Source: Calcarisporiella thermophila CBS 279.70
Taxonomy: Eukaryota > Calcarisporiellomycota
DNA: 52,187 nt
Assembly (NCBI RefSeq): GCF_041956535.1
Contig: NW_027192201.1
Coordinates: forward strand, 44,475 to 96,661
Direction of reading: 5' to 3'
Both the position numbers and the translations under genes were made by a program. Shown piece by piece: positions 31,543 through 42,309 of the stretch. Below the pieces are notes generated by a model. The model did no database searches. It was not told the origin of the DNA and was given only the letters and a program-made list of their open reading frames with translations. The first letter of the stretch is position 1; every line of letters begins with the position of its first letter.

Positions 31543-34101
31543 ATGCCATTGGTGGAACGAACAAGGATGTTAGATTTTATGGAACGCTGTGAGGTCAATT
31601 TCAACAGACGGTGTCTGCCAATGAGGAAGAGAAAGCGGCAGGATGACGAAAAGAAAAAAGAGGAAGAGCAGGAGCGGCGAGAAGAGGAGAGAGAGAGAAA
31701 GCAGGAGGAGCTGGAGAGGCAGCGAGAGGAAGAGCAGGAGAGAAGAGAGGCGGAAGAAGAACGGCGGCAGGAACGGCTGGAGCAAGAGCGTGAGAGAAAG
31801 GAGGAGCAAGAAGCGGCCCAGCGAGAACTCGGGAACAACGGGAGCAACCCTAGAGCGCGACCCGGCGATAGGAATCGGGGGCAACCCAATGGGAGAAAGG
31901 ACAACAGCACGCGCGGGAAGAATGACGACGAGCGAAGAAAGCGCATTGGTGAGCAAAGAAGGAGAAAGCAGCAGCAGCAGCAACAGCAGCAGCAAGCCGA
32001 GCAGGAGAAAAGGAGAAGAAAGCAGCAACAGCTGCAGCGACAGCGGCAGCAGCAACTGAGGAATCAAAACCAGGAGAGAGAGAGAAGAAAGAAACAAAAG
32101 CAGCGAGAGGAGGCGCGAAGGAGGAAGGAACAAAAGCTACGAGAGCAAAGACAGAGGGAGAAGGAGAAGGAGAAGGAGAAGGAGAAGGAGAAGGAGAAGG
32201 AGAAGGAAAAGGAAAAGGAAAAGGATAAGGAAAGGGAAAAGGAACAGCTTAACGAGAAAAACAATGACAAGAATCGCGGAGACAAGCCAACCAAAAATGA
32301 AGCTCAGGGACTCACATCTACTACCACACAAGCTACCCCATCTCGAACGCCGGAGCTTCAACCCACTGAGACAGAAACAGAACAACCTCCCTCGCGGGGT
32401 CCCCTCCAAACCAGCAAGTCCACCTCGGACTCGGACTCGGACTCGGATTCCGTTTCCGACTCCAGCTCTAGCTCCAGCTCCAGCTCCAGTTCTAGCTCTA
32501 GCTCCGGTTCCAATTCTGACAGTGACTCCGATAATGATTCTGGCTCGGATGCTGCCAATTCAGCTAATAACCAGAGTGACATCTCTAGTTCTGAAGCAGC
32601 TGTGAGGTCGCAGAAAGAGGCGTCGATTCCCACCCAGGTCGCTTCCGATGTGTCGAATAACCCGCCGGCCGGCCCGGGTTCCAACCGGCCACCCGCCATC
32701 TCCCCTCTCTCTCCCACCTCCTCTTTGGCTGGAGCATCCGCAGGGGCGCGCTCTACTGATGGCCAGGCTGGACGGACCCCTAGTAGTGTCTCCCCCATCG
32801 GCCCTCCTACCCTTCTCCCCACCACCATATCGAACGGGATCTCTGCCTCCCCGGGTATCCCTTCAGAGCTCCCCATATCCCCACCTCCTCGGGGTATCAC
32901 TCCCAGTTTTGTCCCCCCCCTTCCTACAGGCGGTACTAGTGCGGAAGCTAATGAGAATGCGGTGGCGGTGCAGCCATCTGAGTTCGGCTTGGTCGTCGGC
33001 GTCACCCTTGGATCTATCTTTGCTATTCTGTTGGTGGTCAGTATTTTCCTTTACCGGCGCTTCCGATACCGAAGCCTCGCAGCGCCAAGGAGCAACGACC
33101 CACAGCCTCCTGCGGTCACCCCCCCTGCCATGACTGCTGCGCCCGTCTACCTCTCTCCACAAGATGAGGGCACGATAGGACTGATGGCAGTGAGTAGGGA
33201 GAGCGACGGGACATCGCATGCCTTCTCGCCGTCGCCTGATACATCATTTGCGTCTCAGCTGACGCCTCTACCGGTGGAGCTCCCGCCCTCCGATATATCG
33301 GGCTCCTTCGAATTCTCCTCCGGGATATCCGAGCGAATCGACCCATTTTCGGATAAGAGCGCAGTACTGGAGTATAACAACCTTCGGGCTATTGAAGAAT
33401 CCTGGGAGGGAGAGGCCGAGGAGACGAGGGAGGAGCAAGGGGGAGAGAACATGGTGGAGGAGGGGGAGGAGGACGAGGAGGAGGAAGCGGAGGACGAGGT
33501 GGAGATAGGTAATGAGACGGGGGAGGTCCAGGTCGGCACTCCCGACCATTCCCGCTTGGCCACGTCGCGCGCCCTATCGAGCCGCCTTCCCTCCTTCACC
33601 TTCGATCCACCCGGCCTAGGCATCACTTCCTCCGAATCCCCCATTCCCCCCATCGAGGACACCACGATATCCAACACTCTGGCAAGCAACAGCCGATTCT
33701 TTTCCAGCACAAACGATACATTCCGATCCTCATACCATAGCAGTTCCATTTCTCACTCTCAAGCCTATTTCTCCGAGTTCGCGGGCTCTTCTTGGCGCGA
33801 GAGCGACATCCCCAATCCCATCTTCCAAATCTCCCATGGCCCCCTGGCCTTTAAACCCATCGTCAACGCCAACGATCAACGCATTGCAAGTATGGCCGCC
33901 TCCATTGGCGGAGGCAGCGTAAGAACGCAGGGAAGCGGGGGGTTGAACAGCGGGAGTAGCGGGACGGTCCACTCCGATGAGTTCAATGAGGGCGCTGTCA
34001 TCAAAATGGCCGGCGATTCTCCAGAGCTTGGGGGGGAAAAACCAGCCAACACGTTTGTCTTCCCGGCCCCTCCCAATGCTGCTTCGCGGCCATACCAGTA
34101 G
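31543..34101 (+). CDS. Single-pass membrane protein with charged-helix, poly-Gln, Lys-Glu and Ser-Asp repeats
   Basis: This 852-residue frame is a single coding exon. The first about 230 residues are extremely rich in Glu, Arg, Lys and Gln, with ERER/EEER patterns, a run of nine Gln, and about ten Lys-Glu dipeptides, as in a long single alpha-helix or coiled coil. A Ser-Asp and poly-Ser block follows, then a Pro/Ser/Thr-rich stretch. One transmembrane segment (FGLVVGVTLGSIFAILLVVS, about residues 481-500) is followed by the basic stop-transfer YRRFRYR and a tail of about 350 residues with an acidic block. No signal peptide is visible, yet the Ser/Thr/Pro stem before the membrane span is typical of extracellular sensor stems. 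Either an upstream coding exon supplies the signal or the protein is inserted by its own span. I recognise no family. Confidence 0.65.
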   Translation: MPLVERTRMLDFMERCEVNFNRRCLPMRKRKRQDDEKKKEEEQERREEERERKQEELERQREEEQERREAEEERRQERLEQERERKEEQEAAQRELGNNGSNPRARPGDRNRGQPNGRKDNSTRGKNDDERRKRIGEQRRRKQQQQQQQQQAEQEKRRRKQQQLQRQRQQQLRNQNQERERRKKQKQREEARRRKEQKLREQRQREKEKEKEKEKEKEKEKEKEKEKDKEREKEQLNEKNNDKNRGDKPTKNEAQGLTSTTTQATPSRTPELQPTETETEQPPSRGPLQTSKSTSDSDSDSDSVSDSSSSSSSSSSSSSSSGSNSDSDSDNDSGSDAANSANNQSDISSSEAAVRSQKEASIPTQVASDVSNNPPAGPGSNRPPAISPLSPTSSLAGASAGARSTDGQAGRTPSSVSPIGPPTLLPTTISNGISASPGIPSELPISPPPRGITPSFVPPLPTGGTSAEANENAVAVQPSEFGLVVGVTLGSIFAILLVVSIFLYRRFRYRSLAAPRSNDPQPPAVTPPAMTAAPVYLSPQDEGTIGLMAVSRESDGTSHAFSPSPDTSFASQLTPLPVELPPSDISGSFEFSSGISERIDPFSDKSAVLEYNNLRAIEESWEGEAEETREEQGGENMVEEGEEDEEEEAEDEVEIGNETGEVQVGTPDHSRLATSRALSSRLPSFTFDPPGLGITSSESPIPPIEDTTISNTLASNSRFFSSTNDTFRSSYHSSSISHSQAYFSEFAGSSWRESDIPNPIFQISHGPLAFKPIVNANDQRIASMAASIGGGSVRTQGSGGLNSGSSGTVHSDEFNEGAVIKMAGDSPELGGEKPANTFVFPAPPNAASRPYQ
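32160..32228 (+). repeat. GAGAAG-type tandem repeat encoding Lys-Glu dipeptides
   Basis: About eleven 6-bp units (GGAGAA, drifting to GGAAAA/GGATAA at the end) inside the coding frame. They are prone to length change by slippage in steps that keep the frame. Confidence 0.85.
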
Positions 34102-34946
34102 GCACTTAATGGCACGATCTGTAAACTAGGCTGAAAGTGTAATTGTTTTACCGAGTTTTTATTTTTTTTTTCCCTTTCCTCTGCTCTTCTGCTCTATTTC
34201 ACCTCTTTTTTATTCATGCATTTATTTTTGTACATTTCCTCTATTTCCATTGCAACTTCAAGTTTTTGTCTGAAAAAGCCCTCTCATTATCACTATTATG
34301 CATCTTCACGACTCTATTGACACTCTTTCCATTCATTTCGATCTACTCTAGCTATTTTTTCTTTTTCAAGCCTGTGTATTCTTTTTTTTTTCATGCCATC
34401 GATCCTTTCACCCTATTTAAACCTGTTCGTCTTTCTTATTCTATTAATATATTCTCTATCACACCTTCTATCTTTTTATCAGTTGGAATTCAGTGGGACT
34501 GAGCCCCCTGGATATCTCATTATCAGTTCGCGTATCCAGATCAGAGGGTTCAGATCGGAGCCCATCGGATATCTCGAGACAGGGGATTAGCATAATGAGT
34601 CAAATCCATCCAACATGCTCTTCCGAAACAGACTCTAACTCTCAAGAAACTAGGCAGAAGGCCACCTTTATTTACAAGAAGATATACTAAAAATGACTCA
34701 TAGCGGCAAGAAAGAAATAATAGATACAAGATTGAGTGGGTAGTATTTTTTTTTTTCAGAGAAGCTCTGCTAATGGCCATATCGGAGGGGAGAATCCCTA
34801 GCAGGGGGTCCATGCGTAAGAGCCCCAAAATCAAAGGAAATTCATGAATAGATAACAACAAAAAAAGGGGGGGGAGGCAAGGAAATAGGAATAGAAAGAT
34901 ATGTACAAGTAAACAAATAGAATAAAACTTGCCTTTTGGCTGGTGG
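34102..34946. other. Convergent 3' intergenic region, T-rich
   Basis: 845 bp between converging genes. A long T/C-rich stretch (34145-34480) contains frames rich in Phe, Leu and Ser only because of base composition. ATATC/GATATC-like palindromic pieces occur near 34510-34575. No gene recognised. Confidence 0.5.
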
Positions 34947-35497
34947 TTAAAAGAAAAAGAGTCGCTTTCCTTGCTGCTGTTGCAACTGCAAACTCTCCAT
35001 GCACATCTTTGCCATGCTGTACCCGGTGGTGGCAAGTTTAGCACCGTTGGGAACACAGGCTTGGCCTAGGGAAAAGTTGGGTGGAGAGATGCGCGAGGAG
35101 GGTCGCATTATCGTGAGGGCGGGAGGGGCCAGTGAAGGAGATGTGGTGATGCATTCAAAGGTTGGAGAGGAAAAGGAGGAGGTGGTGGAGGAGGATGGAC
35201 TGGGACTTGAAGAGAGAGACGGAGATGTGGATAACAAAAGGGAGGGGTTAGGCGACGAGTATGAGATAAGCGGCGAGCTGGGCACCGAAGGGGGAAAAGC
35301 ATTCAGCGCATCAGCATTGGCACATTCTTGGGAGCAGTAGAGCTGAAGGGAGGCAAGGGAAAAGGGGGGTTAGGATGTTATTAGGCTTCTTTTCTCCTCG
35401 GCATTCTCGGACGAGAAGAGGGGGAGAGGAGACTTACCGAGTCTGAAGGGCCAAATATCTGCTTCCCACAGAAGCACCAGTTCGTGTCCAACTCCAT
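34947..35497 (-). CDS. Ecl1-family zinc-binding protein (lifespan regulatory factor type)
   Basis: Two exons (35497-35438 and 35342-34947) give 151 residues. The short first exon encodes MELDTNWCFCGKQIFGPSDS, and the second begins LYCSQECANADALNAFPP. Together they form the C-x-C ... YCSxxC metal-binding motif at the extreme N-terminus that defines the Ecl1/Ecl2/Ecl3 family of fission yeast and filamentous fungi. The rest is Ser/Pro-rich and disordered, ending in a Gln run and KRLFFF. Fission-yeast Ecl1 extends chronological lifespan and responds to zinc, sulfur and amino-acid starvation; a related stress role here is inference. The first exon is only 20 codons, so ORF-based annotation would lose the zinc motif. 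A stop in frame upstream of the ATG supports the start. Confidence 0.72.
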
Positions 35498-37260
35498 GAC
35501 AGATGTGAAGAGCCCCTCGTAATGTTCTAGCGTTTCTTTAGAGATTCCTTGTGTTCAGGACGAAGCGGAAACGGTGAGGAAGGGCGGGCCATTTTATACT
35601 CGCAGGAATTTCTTGTCGGGTGGCCCCAACTTTATCTCTCCTGCTTCCCTTCCTATCGAATATCTCGAATTACAACATGCGCCATCAGAATGAGTCTGCG
35701 TGGCACGAAGAAAGAGCTGTTTTTTTTCCTCCTTCCTTTCTTAAATTCCGCCTCTCCCCCGTTTTCTATTAATCAATTAATCACGCCGGAGATGCAGGCT
35801 TTTTTCGTTTCAAATAAATCACAATAAAATAATATTAACCACAACAATAATAACAACGGCAATCCCATTGAAAGAGCAATGATTGATAATCAATATGAAT
35901 TAATTACCGCTGCTCCACAGCGGATTGCATTGCAAAGCCGGGGAAATAATGAGCTAATCCATGTAGCAAGCATTGATCCTTTTCCGGCCTATCCTTCCCC
36001 CCTATCGCTCAAGTCCCGTAGGGGGATCGCGAGGTCCCCGGCAAATATGAGAAGATCCAATGGCGAGTGAAAAGAGCTTAATCTTAACGAGAATGCTATT
36101 TTTCGACGTTATCTGCTTTCGTTATTTCCCTCTTCGCCCCGTCCTCGAGCCGGGATTCTCTTGTGTTCACTTTTTGCCATGGAACTCTCTCTTTTTTTCC
36201 CACCGGAAGCATTGTCGTATAAGGTAGGGAGGGGAAAACAATCACGCTATTTTCAGGACAACTCGTTTTCTGTGGTCCTTTGCACAGCACAAGGAATATT
36301 AATTGCCTTTATTTCTTGATGAATTACGGAGATTGTGTCAACACAATGCTTGTTCCTCTATTTTTTGATTCCTGCTGTTCTAATTGCAGAAAACAAGTAC
36401 TAGGCGATAAATTACAGGACAAGAGTAATATAGGGATGAATAAAGCCCGTGACCGCTAAGGTACTTTTTGTACTCCGAGCTAATTTTTCATGAGAACGAA
36501 AATTGGCGAGATTTTTTTTGACGTATCCCCGTCGGAGGATATGTCATGGGCCCTCTCCCTTTAGTGGAAGGAGGCCTGTTTGCTCGGAGGGGGGATTATT
36601 GCGCGGGCGTTGGGGAGCTTGTCTCAAAACGGGGCCTCCTCCGCGACGTAGTCAAGACGAACGAGTGCATTGCCTCGAAGCATATTGCGGGGAGGAGGGG
36701 AGAGATTGACATGCTACTGACTTGCATGACCGTGTCATTATGATACGACCCCACACCACCCCCATCGGATTCCTTTCCGTGGATATTCTGCCCTTCTCCC
36801 CCAAATTAATGCTGTGTCTCATTATGAGCCAGGGGCTTTGGCAGTGCGACCACTGGTCGCCGCCTAGGCTAGGCTCGTGCTTTTTCCCGACGCGTGAATT
36901 CCGTCGATGGCGGCAGCTTCTAGACTCCGTTTCTAGGCCCGATCAAAGCTATGAATAGCTTGCTGCAGCGGAAATGGGGAGGCAATTTTGGTTATTAAAA
37001 CTCGAGATGAAAAACCGGATCCTGATGATGCGATAAATTTGAACTCTTTTTTTTCTCTTCTTAGTTTGTGCATGCGCACTAGCCGCTTTTGCTCCATGGC
37101 ACAGAAAACAAGCCATACTCTCCTCCATACATGGAGCATTGTATTCAGAGAGGACAAGCAAGGCCAAGATTATACAACAACAACAACAACAACAACATAT
37201 CAACAGCCGTCGGCCATTCTTTCTTTGTAAGCAGCTTTGGATAAGGGAAACCAAACGGGT
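35498..37260. other. Long intergenic region
   Basis: About 1.8 kb with no supported gene. It includes the promoter of the Ecl1-like gene. Frames at 36503-36709 and 36722-36958 have no domain. A (CAA)n tract lies at about 37175-37196, near the 3' end of the aldolase gene. Confidence 0.5.
37175..37196. repeat. (CAA)n microsatellite
   Basis: About seven CAA units just 3' of the aldolase stop codon. Confidence 0.85.
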
Positions 37261-38269
37261 TTATTGGCCGGCCTCGGCCAAGGTGTTCTCGTATTCAACC
37301 ACCTCCTTGCACGCATCGGCCACCCTTTCTCTGTGCTCTTGCAGCGGTGGCAAGAGCGGCGCCCGCGGGTTCCCCCCGTAGCCATAGTACGCGTCCAGCG
37401 CCATCTTCACCCCGACGATCCCGAACCACCGCCCCGTCGCGTCATCGGGGAGCACGAGGGCCTGCTGGAGTTTGCGGGCCTCGTCCAGTTTGCCCTCGCG
37501 GAAAAGCTTTTCCAGGAGCACAACCGAGCGCGGGAAGACGTTCCCCGATCCCGGAACACATCCTTTGGCTCCGACGGTAAGCGCGGGGAGGTATACGTCG
37601 GATGCACCTGCAAGAACATGGAAGTCGGGGCCGACACGCCCGATGACGTTGGCCATCTTGCCGATATTGCCGTCGGTGGCTATCCAAAAACACAATAAAG
37701 CCTGATAGATGCATTCCAATTCCTTTGCTTTTTTTTATGCTCGCTTTACGACTCAACGAAAAAGTACCTTTTATCCCAACGATGTTGGGGTGCGCGCTCA
37801 GAGCCACGATGGTGTCCGCGTCAATGTCGATCCCGTGGGTGACGGCGGGAAAGTTATAAATCAGAAGCGGTATCGGCGATTGCTCGGCAACCTGGGTGAA
37901 ATAGAGGTGGATGACTTCCTTCATTCTTCCGCCGTAGCTGTAATAGGTCGGTGGCAACACTATGGCGTAATCCGCCCCCGCCTCCTTAGCCTGCTTGCAA
38001 TTCTCGACCGTCTCCTGGACTGTCGGCGCGCTGGCGCCAGCAATCACCGCAAGCGGCGAAATGGTTTGTTTGGCCGTGTTAATGACCGTGGCGCGCTCCT
38101 TTGCTGTGAGATGAATGGCCTCGCCATTAGAGCCGAGCGCAACCACGCCCGAAATGCCCGTGGGCTTCAGACGATGGAGATGGTGCCGAAGAGTGTCGAG
38201 ATCGAGGGCGCCATCGGGGTGGAAAAAGGTTGGAACTGGAGGATAAACACCGGTGGGAGCTTGCGGCAT
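37261..38269 (-). CDS. DapA/DHDPS-family aldolase (N-acetylneuraminate-lyase superfamily)
   Basis: Two exons (38269-37768 and 37679-37261) join in frame to 306 residues, the usual family length. It opens GVYPPVPTFF (pyruvate-site strand). It carries GSNGEAIHLTAKER, the family GxxGE motif, then the YNFPAVTHGID segment with the catalytic Tyr, and GIKATDGNIGKM with the Schiff-base Lys; the intron falls one base after that Lys codon. Members condense or cleave pyruvate and aldehydes: bacterial DapA, human HOGA1, and fungal 2-keto-3-deoxy-galactonate aldolase of galacturonate catabolism. Since fungi make lysine by the aminoadipate route, a true DapA role is unlikely; an HOGA1-like or sugar-acid aldolase role is more plausible. 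Soluble, cytosolic or mitochondrial; no targeting signal is obvious. Confidence 0.88.
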
Positions 38270-38576
38270 GAGTCGAGCGGTCGATTTACCAATATGAGCC
38301 TGGGCAAGAGAGGGTTGGGAAGGCCCAATTTTTGTTAGATGAGCGAGAATATGGACTCGGGAAACTTTATCATCCCCCCCAGATAAACGCCAGAGGTTGC
38401 GGAAAAAATATATGCATCTATTTTATTATTGCCCGCGTGACGGAATGTGTTACAAGGCGAGAAAAAGATGGGGGGCCATCGACTGAGAAAGAAAAGGCAA
38501 GACTCATCCGGCGCCTTTTATCCCCCGCCCATCCCTCGTCCTATGGGAAACTGGGAAACCTCGCATGGAAGGAAAC

Positions 38577-40410
38577 TTACTCTTGGGCTTCTCTCGTAAT
38601 CAGTGCCTTGAGTGCTGTTGTTTGTGGATTCTCGTATGTTCTCACTATTGCGTATCAGATTAGATCAGAGGCATTAAAGTCCCTCCTCGAGCTCGGCCTT
38701 TGTCCCTTTGTCGATGGTTAGAGAAGAAACTTACGTTCCACGGCAGCGTGTTGAGGATCGTACGGCTCGGCGGTTTGCACAAAACTCTTGGGGATTTCGC
38801 CAAAAGCCATGCTGCGCGCCCATTCCCGGTTTGCGCGCAATCGACTGTGGAAAGGCCAACACTCAGGGGTCAGTTCTCAACTCACACTAGAGGAAAGAAA
38901 ACAGAGTACAAGAGAGCAACCCCTACCTCTGAATGATCGCCTCGTCAGGGAGGGCCTTTGGCATCCTCTCCAAGCTTAGGTATTCGTGATAGGTTCGAAG
39001 GATGGCAAGCCACTCTTCGTCGTACGCAAACTCATGAGGGCCTTCCACGTCAGGGAAATCCACGATCTAATCAAACCTCTCCTGTGAATAGGCTTCATTG
39101 TAAAAGGTCTGAAAAACGATATGCTCACCTGCAAAAAGTCCCGGTTGGGTAGACACTTGTCCAGAGCTAAAAACCGCGTCTCCTCACTCCCTTTCCGAGG
39201 CTGTGATTCGTGCTCAAGATTCGAAACACCCAGCGCATCCCCCTTTTGCACTTCTTCTTTGACTCCTTCTTGGGGCGTGGCTTCGGCTTCCTCGTCGCTG
39301 ATCTCGAAATCGATTCTGTCGGGGTTTTCCACCTCCTCCAAATCATCCACATCCAGGGCAATCTCGTCCGGATTGTTCTGGGTGCCGGCATCATGGCGTA
39401 CAATGGCTGCAAATTTAACGTGCAAATGTGCAGAAAACCAGTAGCGTGGTCGCAGGGTATCGAGGAGCAAGCGAGCCGGTGGGGAGCCTAGCGTGTTAGA
39501 CTCGACCTAGCTCCAGCCAAAAGCACTCGTTGTAGAATGACACGGGAAATGGAGCGGAGGAAGTAGATGAGAAGTGTTTACCTCTTTACGGAAAAAGGGC
39601 TTCCCCCGTAAAAGACGCTGCAAATTGCCATGCTGCTCGATCCCTTGCGGCCAGTCATGCGATAAAAATACATCCAGCGGCTCTCGAATCTACAACAATC
39701 GAGATCAAAATGCGGTGGGAAGTGCAGGCAAGTGTCCGGGCATACCCACCTTCAGCAGCTTCTCGATCTCGTATCGTCGCACGTGATAAATACTCCTCAT
39801 ATCCCCCTCACTGTAGGGCATCCGCTCAAAATAGCCTTGGTGGTGGTGGTTGGCCTTATAAATGCCCGACAGCCCCCCTATCCGCAGCCCACCGAAACGG
39901 ACCACGCCTGAAAAACCCAAGAAATAAATGTTTTCGCACACCCATCCGCCATAATATCTTCAATGTTCACAGATATTAGCCCCATCTGGATGCGCGGATA
40001 AAATAGAGTGTTGTGTAGAAAAAAAGAGGCCACTTACAGCTCCCAGAGATAATTGCTCGCTTCATGATTACCTCCAATGAACAGAGTCTTAACAGGTGCC
40101 TTCTTTCGACCGGAATAGTATTTGTGGAATGAGCCCATATGCCGATATTTGGGAGGGCAAGCTAAACACAGCATGTCTGCCTCATTTCGGAGAGCCTAGT
40201 TAGTGTAGCTAATTAATCCACCCAGTTTGTGTGCTACCACTTGAATAAAATACGTGCCTGGAAGTCTCCACAGATTAAAAGTAAATCGATGGAAATGTTT
40301 TCGACCCGGGCCAGATGCTGCAAGGAAGCATAGATTTCGTCGAGACACCCATGGCCACATCCCACGACCGCGATCTTATGGGAATAAAAGGAGCGATGAG
40401 TTTCAACCAT
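38577..40410 (-). CDS. DBR1: RNA lariat debranching enzyme Dbr1
   Basis: Eight exons (40410-40258, 40195-40038, 39957-39750, 39689-39582, 39506-39129, 39066-38927, 38844-38735, 38644-38577) give 440 residues. Metal-ligand motifs of this calcineurin-like phosphoesterase are all present: [55 protein letters not shown] and [15 protein letters not shown]. The lariat-recognition region ([20 protein letters not shown]) and [14 protein letters not shown] also match. A Dbr1 C-terminal domain with an acidic insert follows, ending in [12 protein letters not shown], the conserved NPQT element. The enzyme hydrolyses 2',5' branches of excised intron lariats in the nucleus. The first intron (40257-40196, 62 nt) has a GC donor; no GT alternative keeps the frame. 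It is divergent from the Vps3844-like gene over about 240 bp. Confidence 0.95.
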
Positions 40411-40647
40411 AAAGAGGCCAATGCTTTTGGCCAACGTATTTAACTACACCATCAGCGCACCTTCATATTTTATTTGCTATTCAATCGCGAAATCAATAAC
40501 TTAGCACTTGCTTCTCAATGACTTAAATATCCGATCGAATATCTGATTGAACGATATCCGTTTTCTCTCTCCTAATTTCTTCGTATTCAAAAAGCTATTG
40601 CGCGCCTTTCTCGTGGCGACTCGAGCAATCGGAGAAAATATAAGATA
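40411..40647. promoter_or_regulatory. Short divergent promoter, DBR1 / Vps3844-like
   Basis: 237 bp separate the two start codons, so both promoters must overlap here. The centre contains ATATCCGATCGAATATC, a near-palindrome at about 40528-40544, which could be a shared element. Confidence 0.5.
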
Positions 40648-42014
40648 ATGCGCTTACAGCTTGCTTCTCTAGTAGGATTATTCTCGTTGGCGTTTGGTAA
40701 TCATGCCCATGTTTGTACCTGATCCCCGTCTCGGGAGTTAATTCTCCATCTCTCAAATTAGCCGCCACTCCTGCTACCATCTACTTAGTGACCGACCCTT
40801 CCGCTCAGCATCGCGCACAGGATTTCATTCCGACTCTTCCTTTTACCACTGCACCCCTTGTCCTCTCCCACCTTGCCGGAGTCTCACGGCATGTTGTTCT
40901 CACGCACCAAGACGCGCTCAATGCTGCCCTTCCTCACCGAAGCATGTTCGAGGGCGGCGGAGATAACGTGGTGGTGCTTGTAGAGGGAGCGGATGAACAA
41001 TCTAGATGTAAGTGCTCTCGAAATGGTTCCGAGTCACTGTAGGGATTTTCACCACATGGATCCTCCATTGCAACCTTACTACTAGTACTTCCTGTACACG
41101 ACCCCTCATTTCGCATTGAAGAGCCTCCGAATGTGAAGGAGTTCGACAAGATCCTAGGCGAGGTCTCCAAAATGGTAGAGCACGAGACTCCTGGACTGCG
41201 GCGAGTGGAAACAGATGTGGGTTATTTGGTTAGCGAGAGCGAGGTAGAAAATAACCCTTTTTTCACCGAGTCATATGACCGTTAACCGTCGTGGCTATAG
41301 GATTTGGTGAACGCCCTTCCCAAAAAGAAGAGCCCAGCGGATGCTTTTGCTGCACTCAAGGTCAAATACGCCGAGCTAGACGTCAGCAGTCTGGACCCTG
41401 GAGCGCACCCTGAGACCTCGGACTTCGTGACCGAGGTGGAGGCGCTCGCAGATCTTGCATCCTCCTTCTCCAAGCACCGACCCACGGAGTCCTCGAAGGC
41501 GAACTATATCACCTACCGCATCAGCGGTCTGAATCAATTTTCTCGCCAGAGTCAACAATACAAAACAGCCTCGAAGGTGCTCAAGGACCTGTTCGAGAAG
41601 ACGGTGATCCCGGATTTTAATCAAGGAGCCCATTCGACGATCGCGTTTATTTTGGTGCCCCCCGACGCGGGGACCCATGCCTCTTCTTCTCCAAATCCCC
41701 TTTCGCGCCGCCAGCTTCCCACCTCCCCCGGTCCCCTATGCTATGAGAGCCAAGCAGACTGCGAGGCAAAAACGAACAAGTGCTCCGACCATGGCTCGTG
41801 CAAGTCCGTGGGCAAATGCTTCGTATGCCAGTGTGAGGGTGCCTACGGCGGGGACGCATGTGAACTGGCCAATATCATGCCTGAGTTCCATATTCTACTC
41901 TGGACCTCGGTGTTCCTGATATTTGCGGTCGTAGGATCCACCCTCTTCCTATGGCGCATGGGCAAAGAGGACCACTCGAATATGTCGGGCGGCCCGAACT
42001 TGAAGCAAGAATAA
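40648..42014 (+). CDS. Vps3844-like type I membrane protein (Vps3844 C-terminal domain)
   Basis: Four exons (40648-40696, 40762-41007, 41086-41243, 41301-42014) join in frame to 388 residues. Exon 1 encodes the signal peptide MRLQLASLVGLFSLAF. A lumenal domain follows, beginning TPATIYLVTDPSA. Near the C-terminus is a Cys-rich EGF-like segment CYESQADCEAKTNKCSDHGSC with FVCQCEGAYGGDACE, then the membrane span FHILLWTSVFLIFAVVGSTL and a short tail (FLWRMGKEDHSN). This C-terminal block is the Vps3844/DUF3844 domain found in fungal vacuolar-sorting or V-ATPase-assembly proteins of the ER. Function is by family only. All splice junctions are GT-AG. Confidence 0.83.
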
Positions 42015-42309
42015 ATGCAAGCTATACTTTCTAGTCATCAGGTTCCACTCGTACGAAGAGGAACCTGCTTCTTGTCTTATTTCGTGTTATTTTCTTTGTT
42101 TTCCTCTTTCTCCCTAATCAATATACACCAACATTCATGTAGCGAAAATGACACGGCGTTCTTACAGATGGTGGGGAAGAAAAAAAAATCCTAGTTAGAA
42201 CAAATTTAAGGCTGATCTAAATCCAAATAAATAGTGTACAATGGCATGAAAAAACAATACTCTTTATACAGTAGGGAAAGATTCATGTCTAGTAGTTGAT
42301 GGCACAGGG

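Noticed and set aside
31570-32133. 187-codon Leu/Ser-rich minus frame
   Set aside because: Its composition comes only from the complement of the Glu/Arg/Gln repeats on the plus strand.
32358-33005. 215-codon minus-strand frame opposite the low-complexity membrane protein
   Set aside because: It is a mirror of the repetitive Ser/Asp and Pro/Ser coding sequence, with no domain of its own.
37709-38338. 209-codon plus frame over the aldolase
   Set aside because: Antisense to conserved DapA-family motifs.
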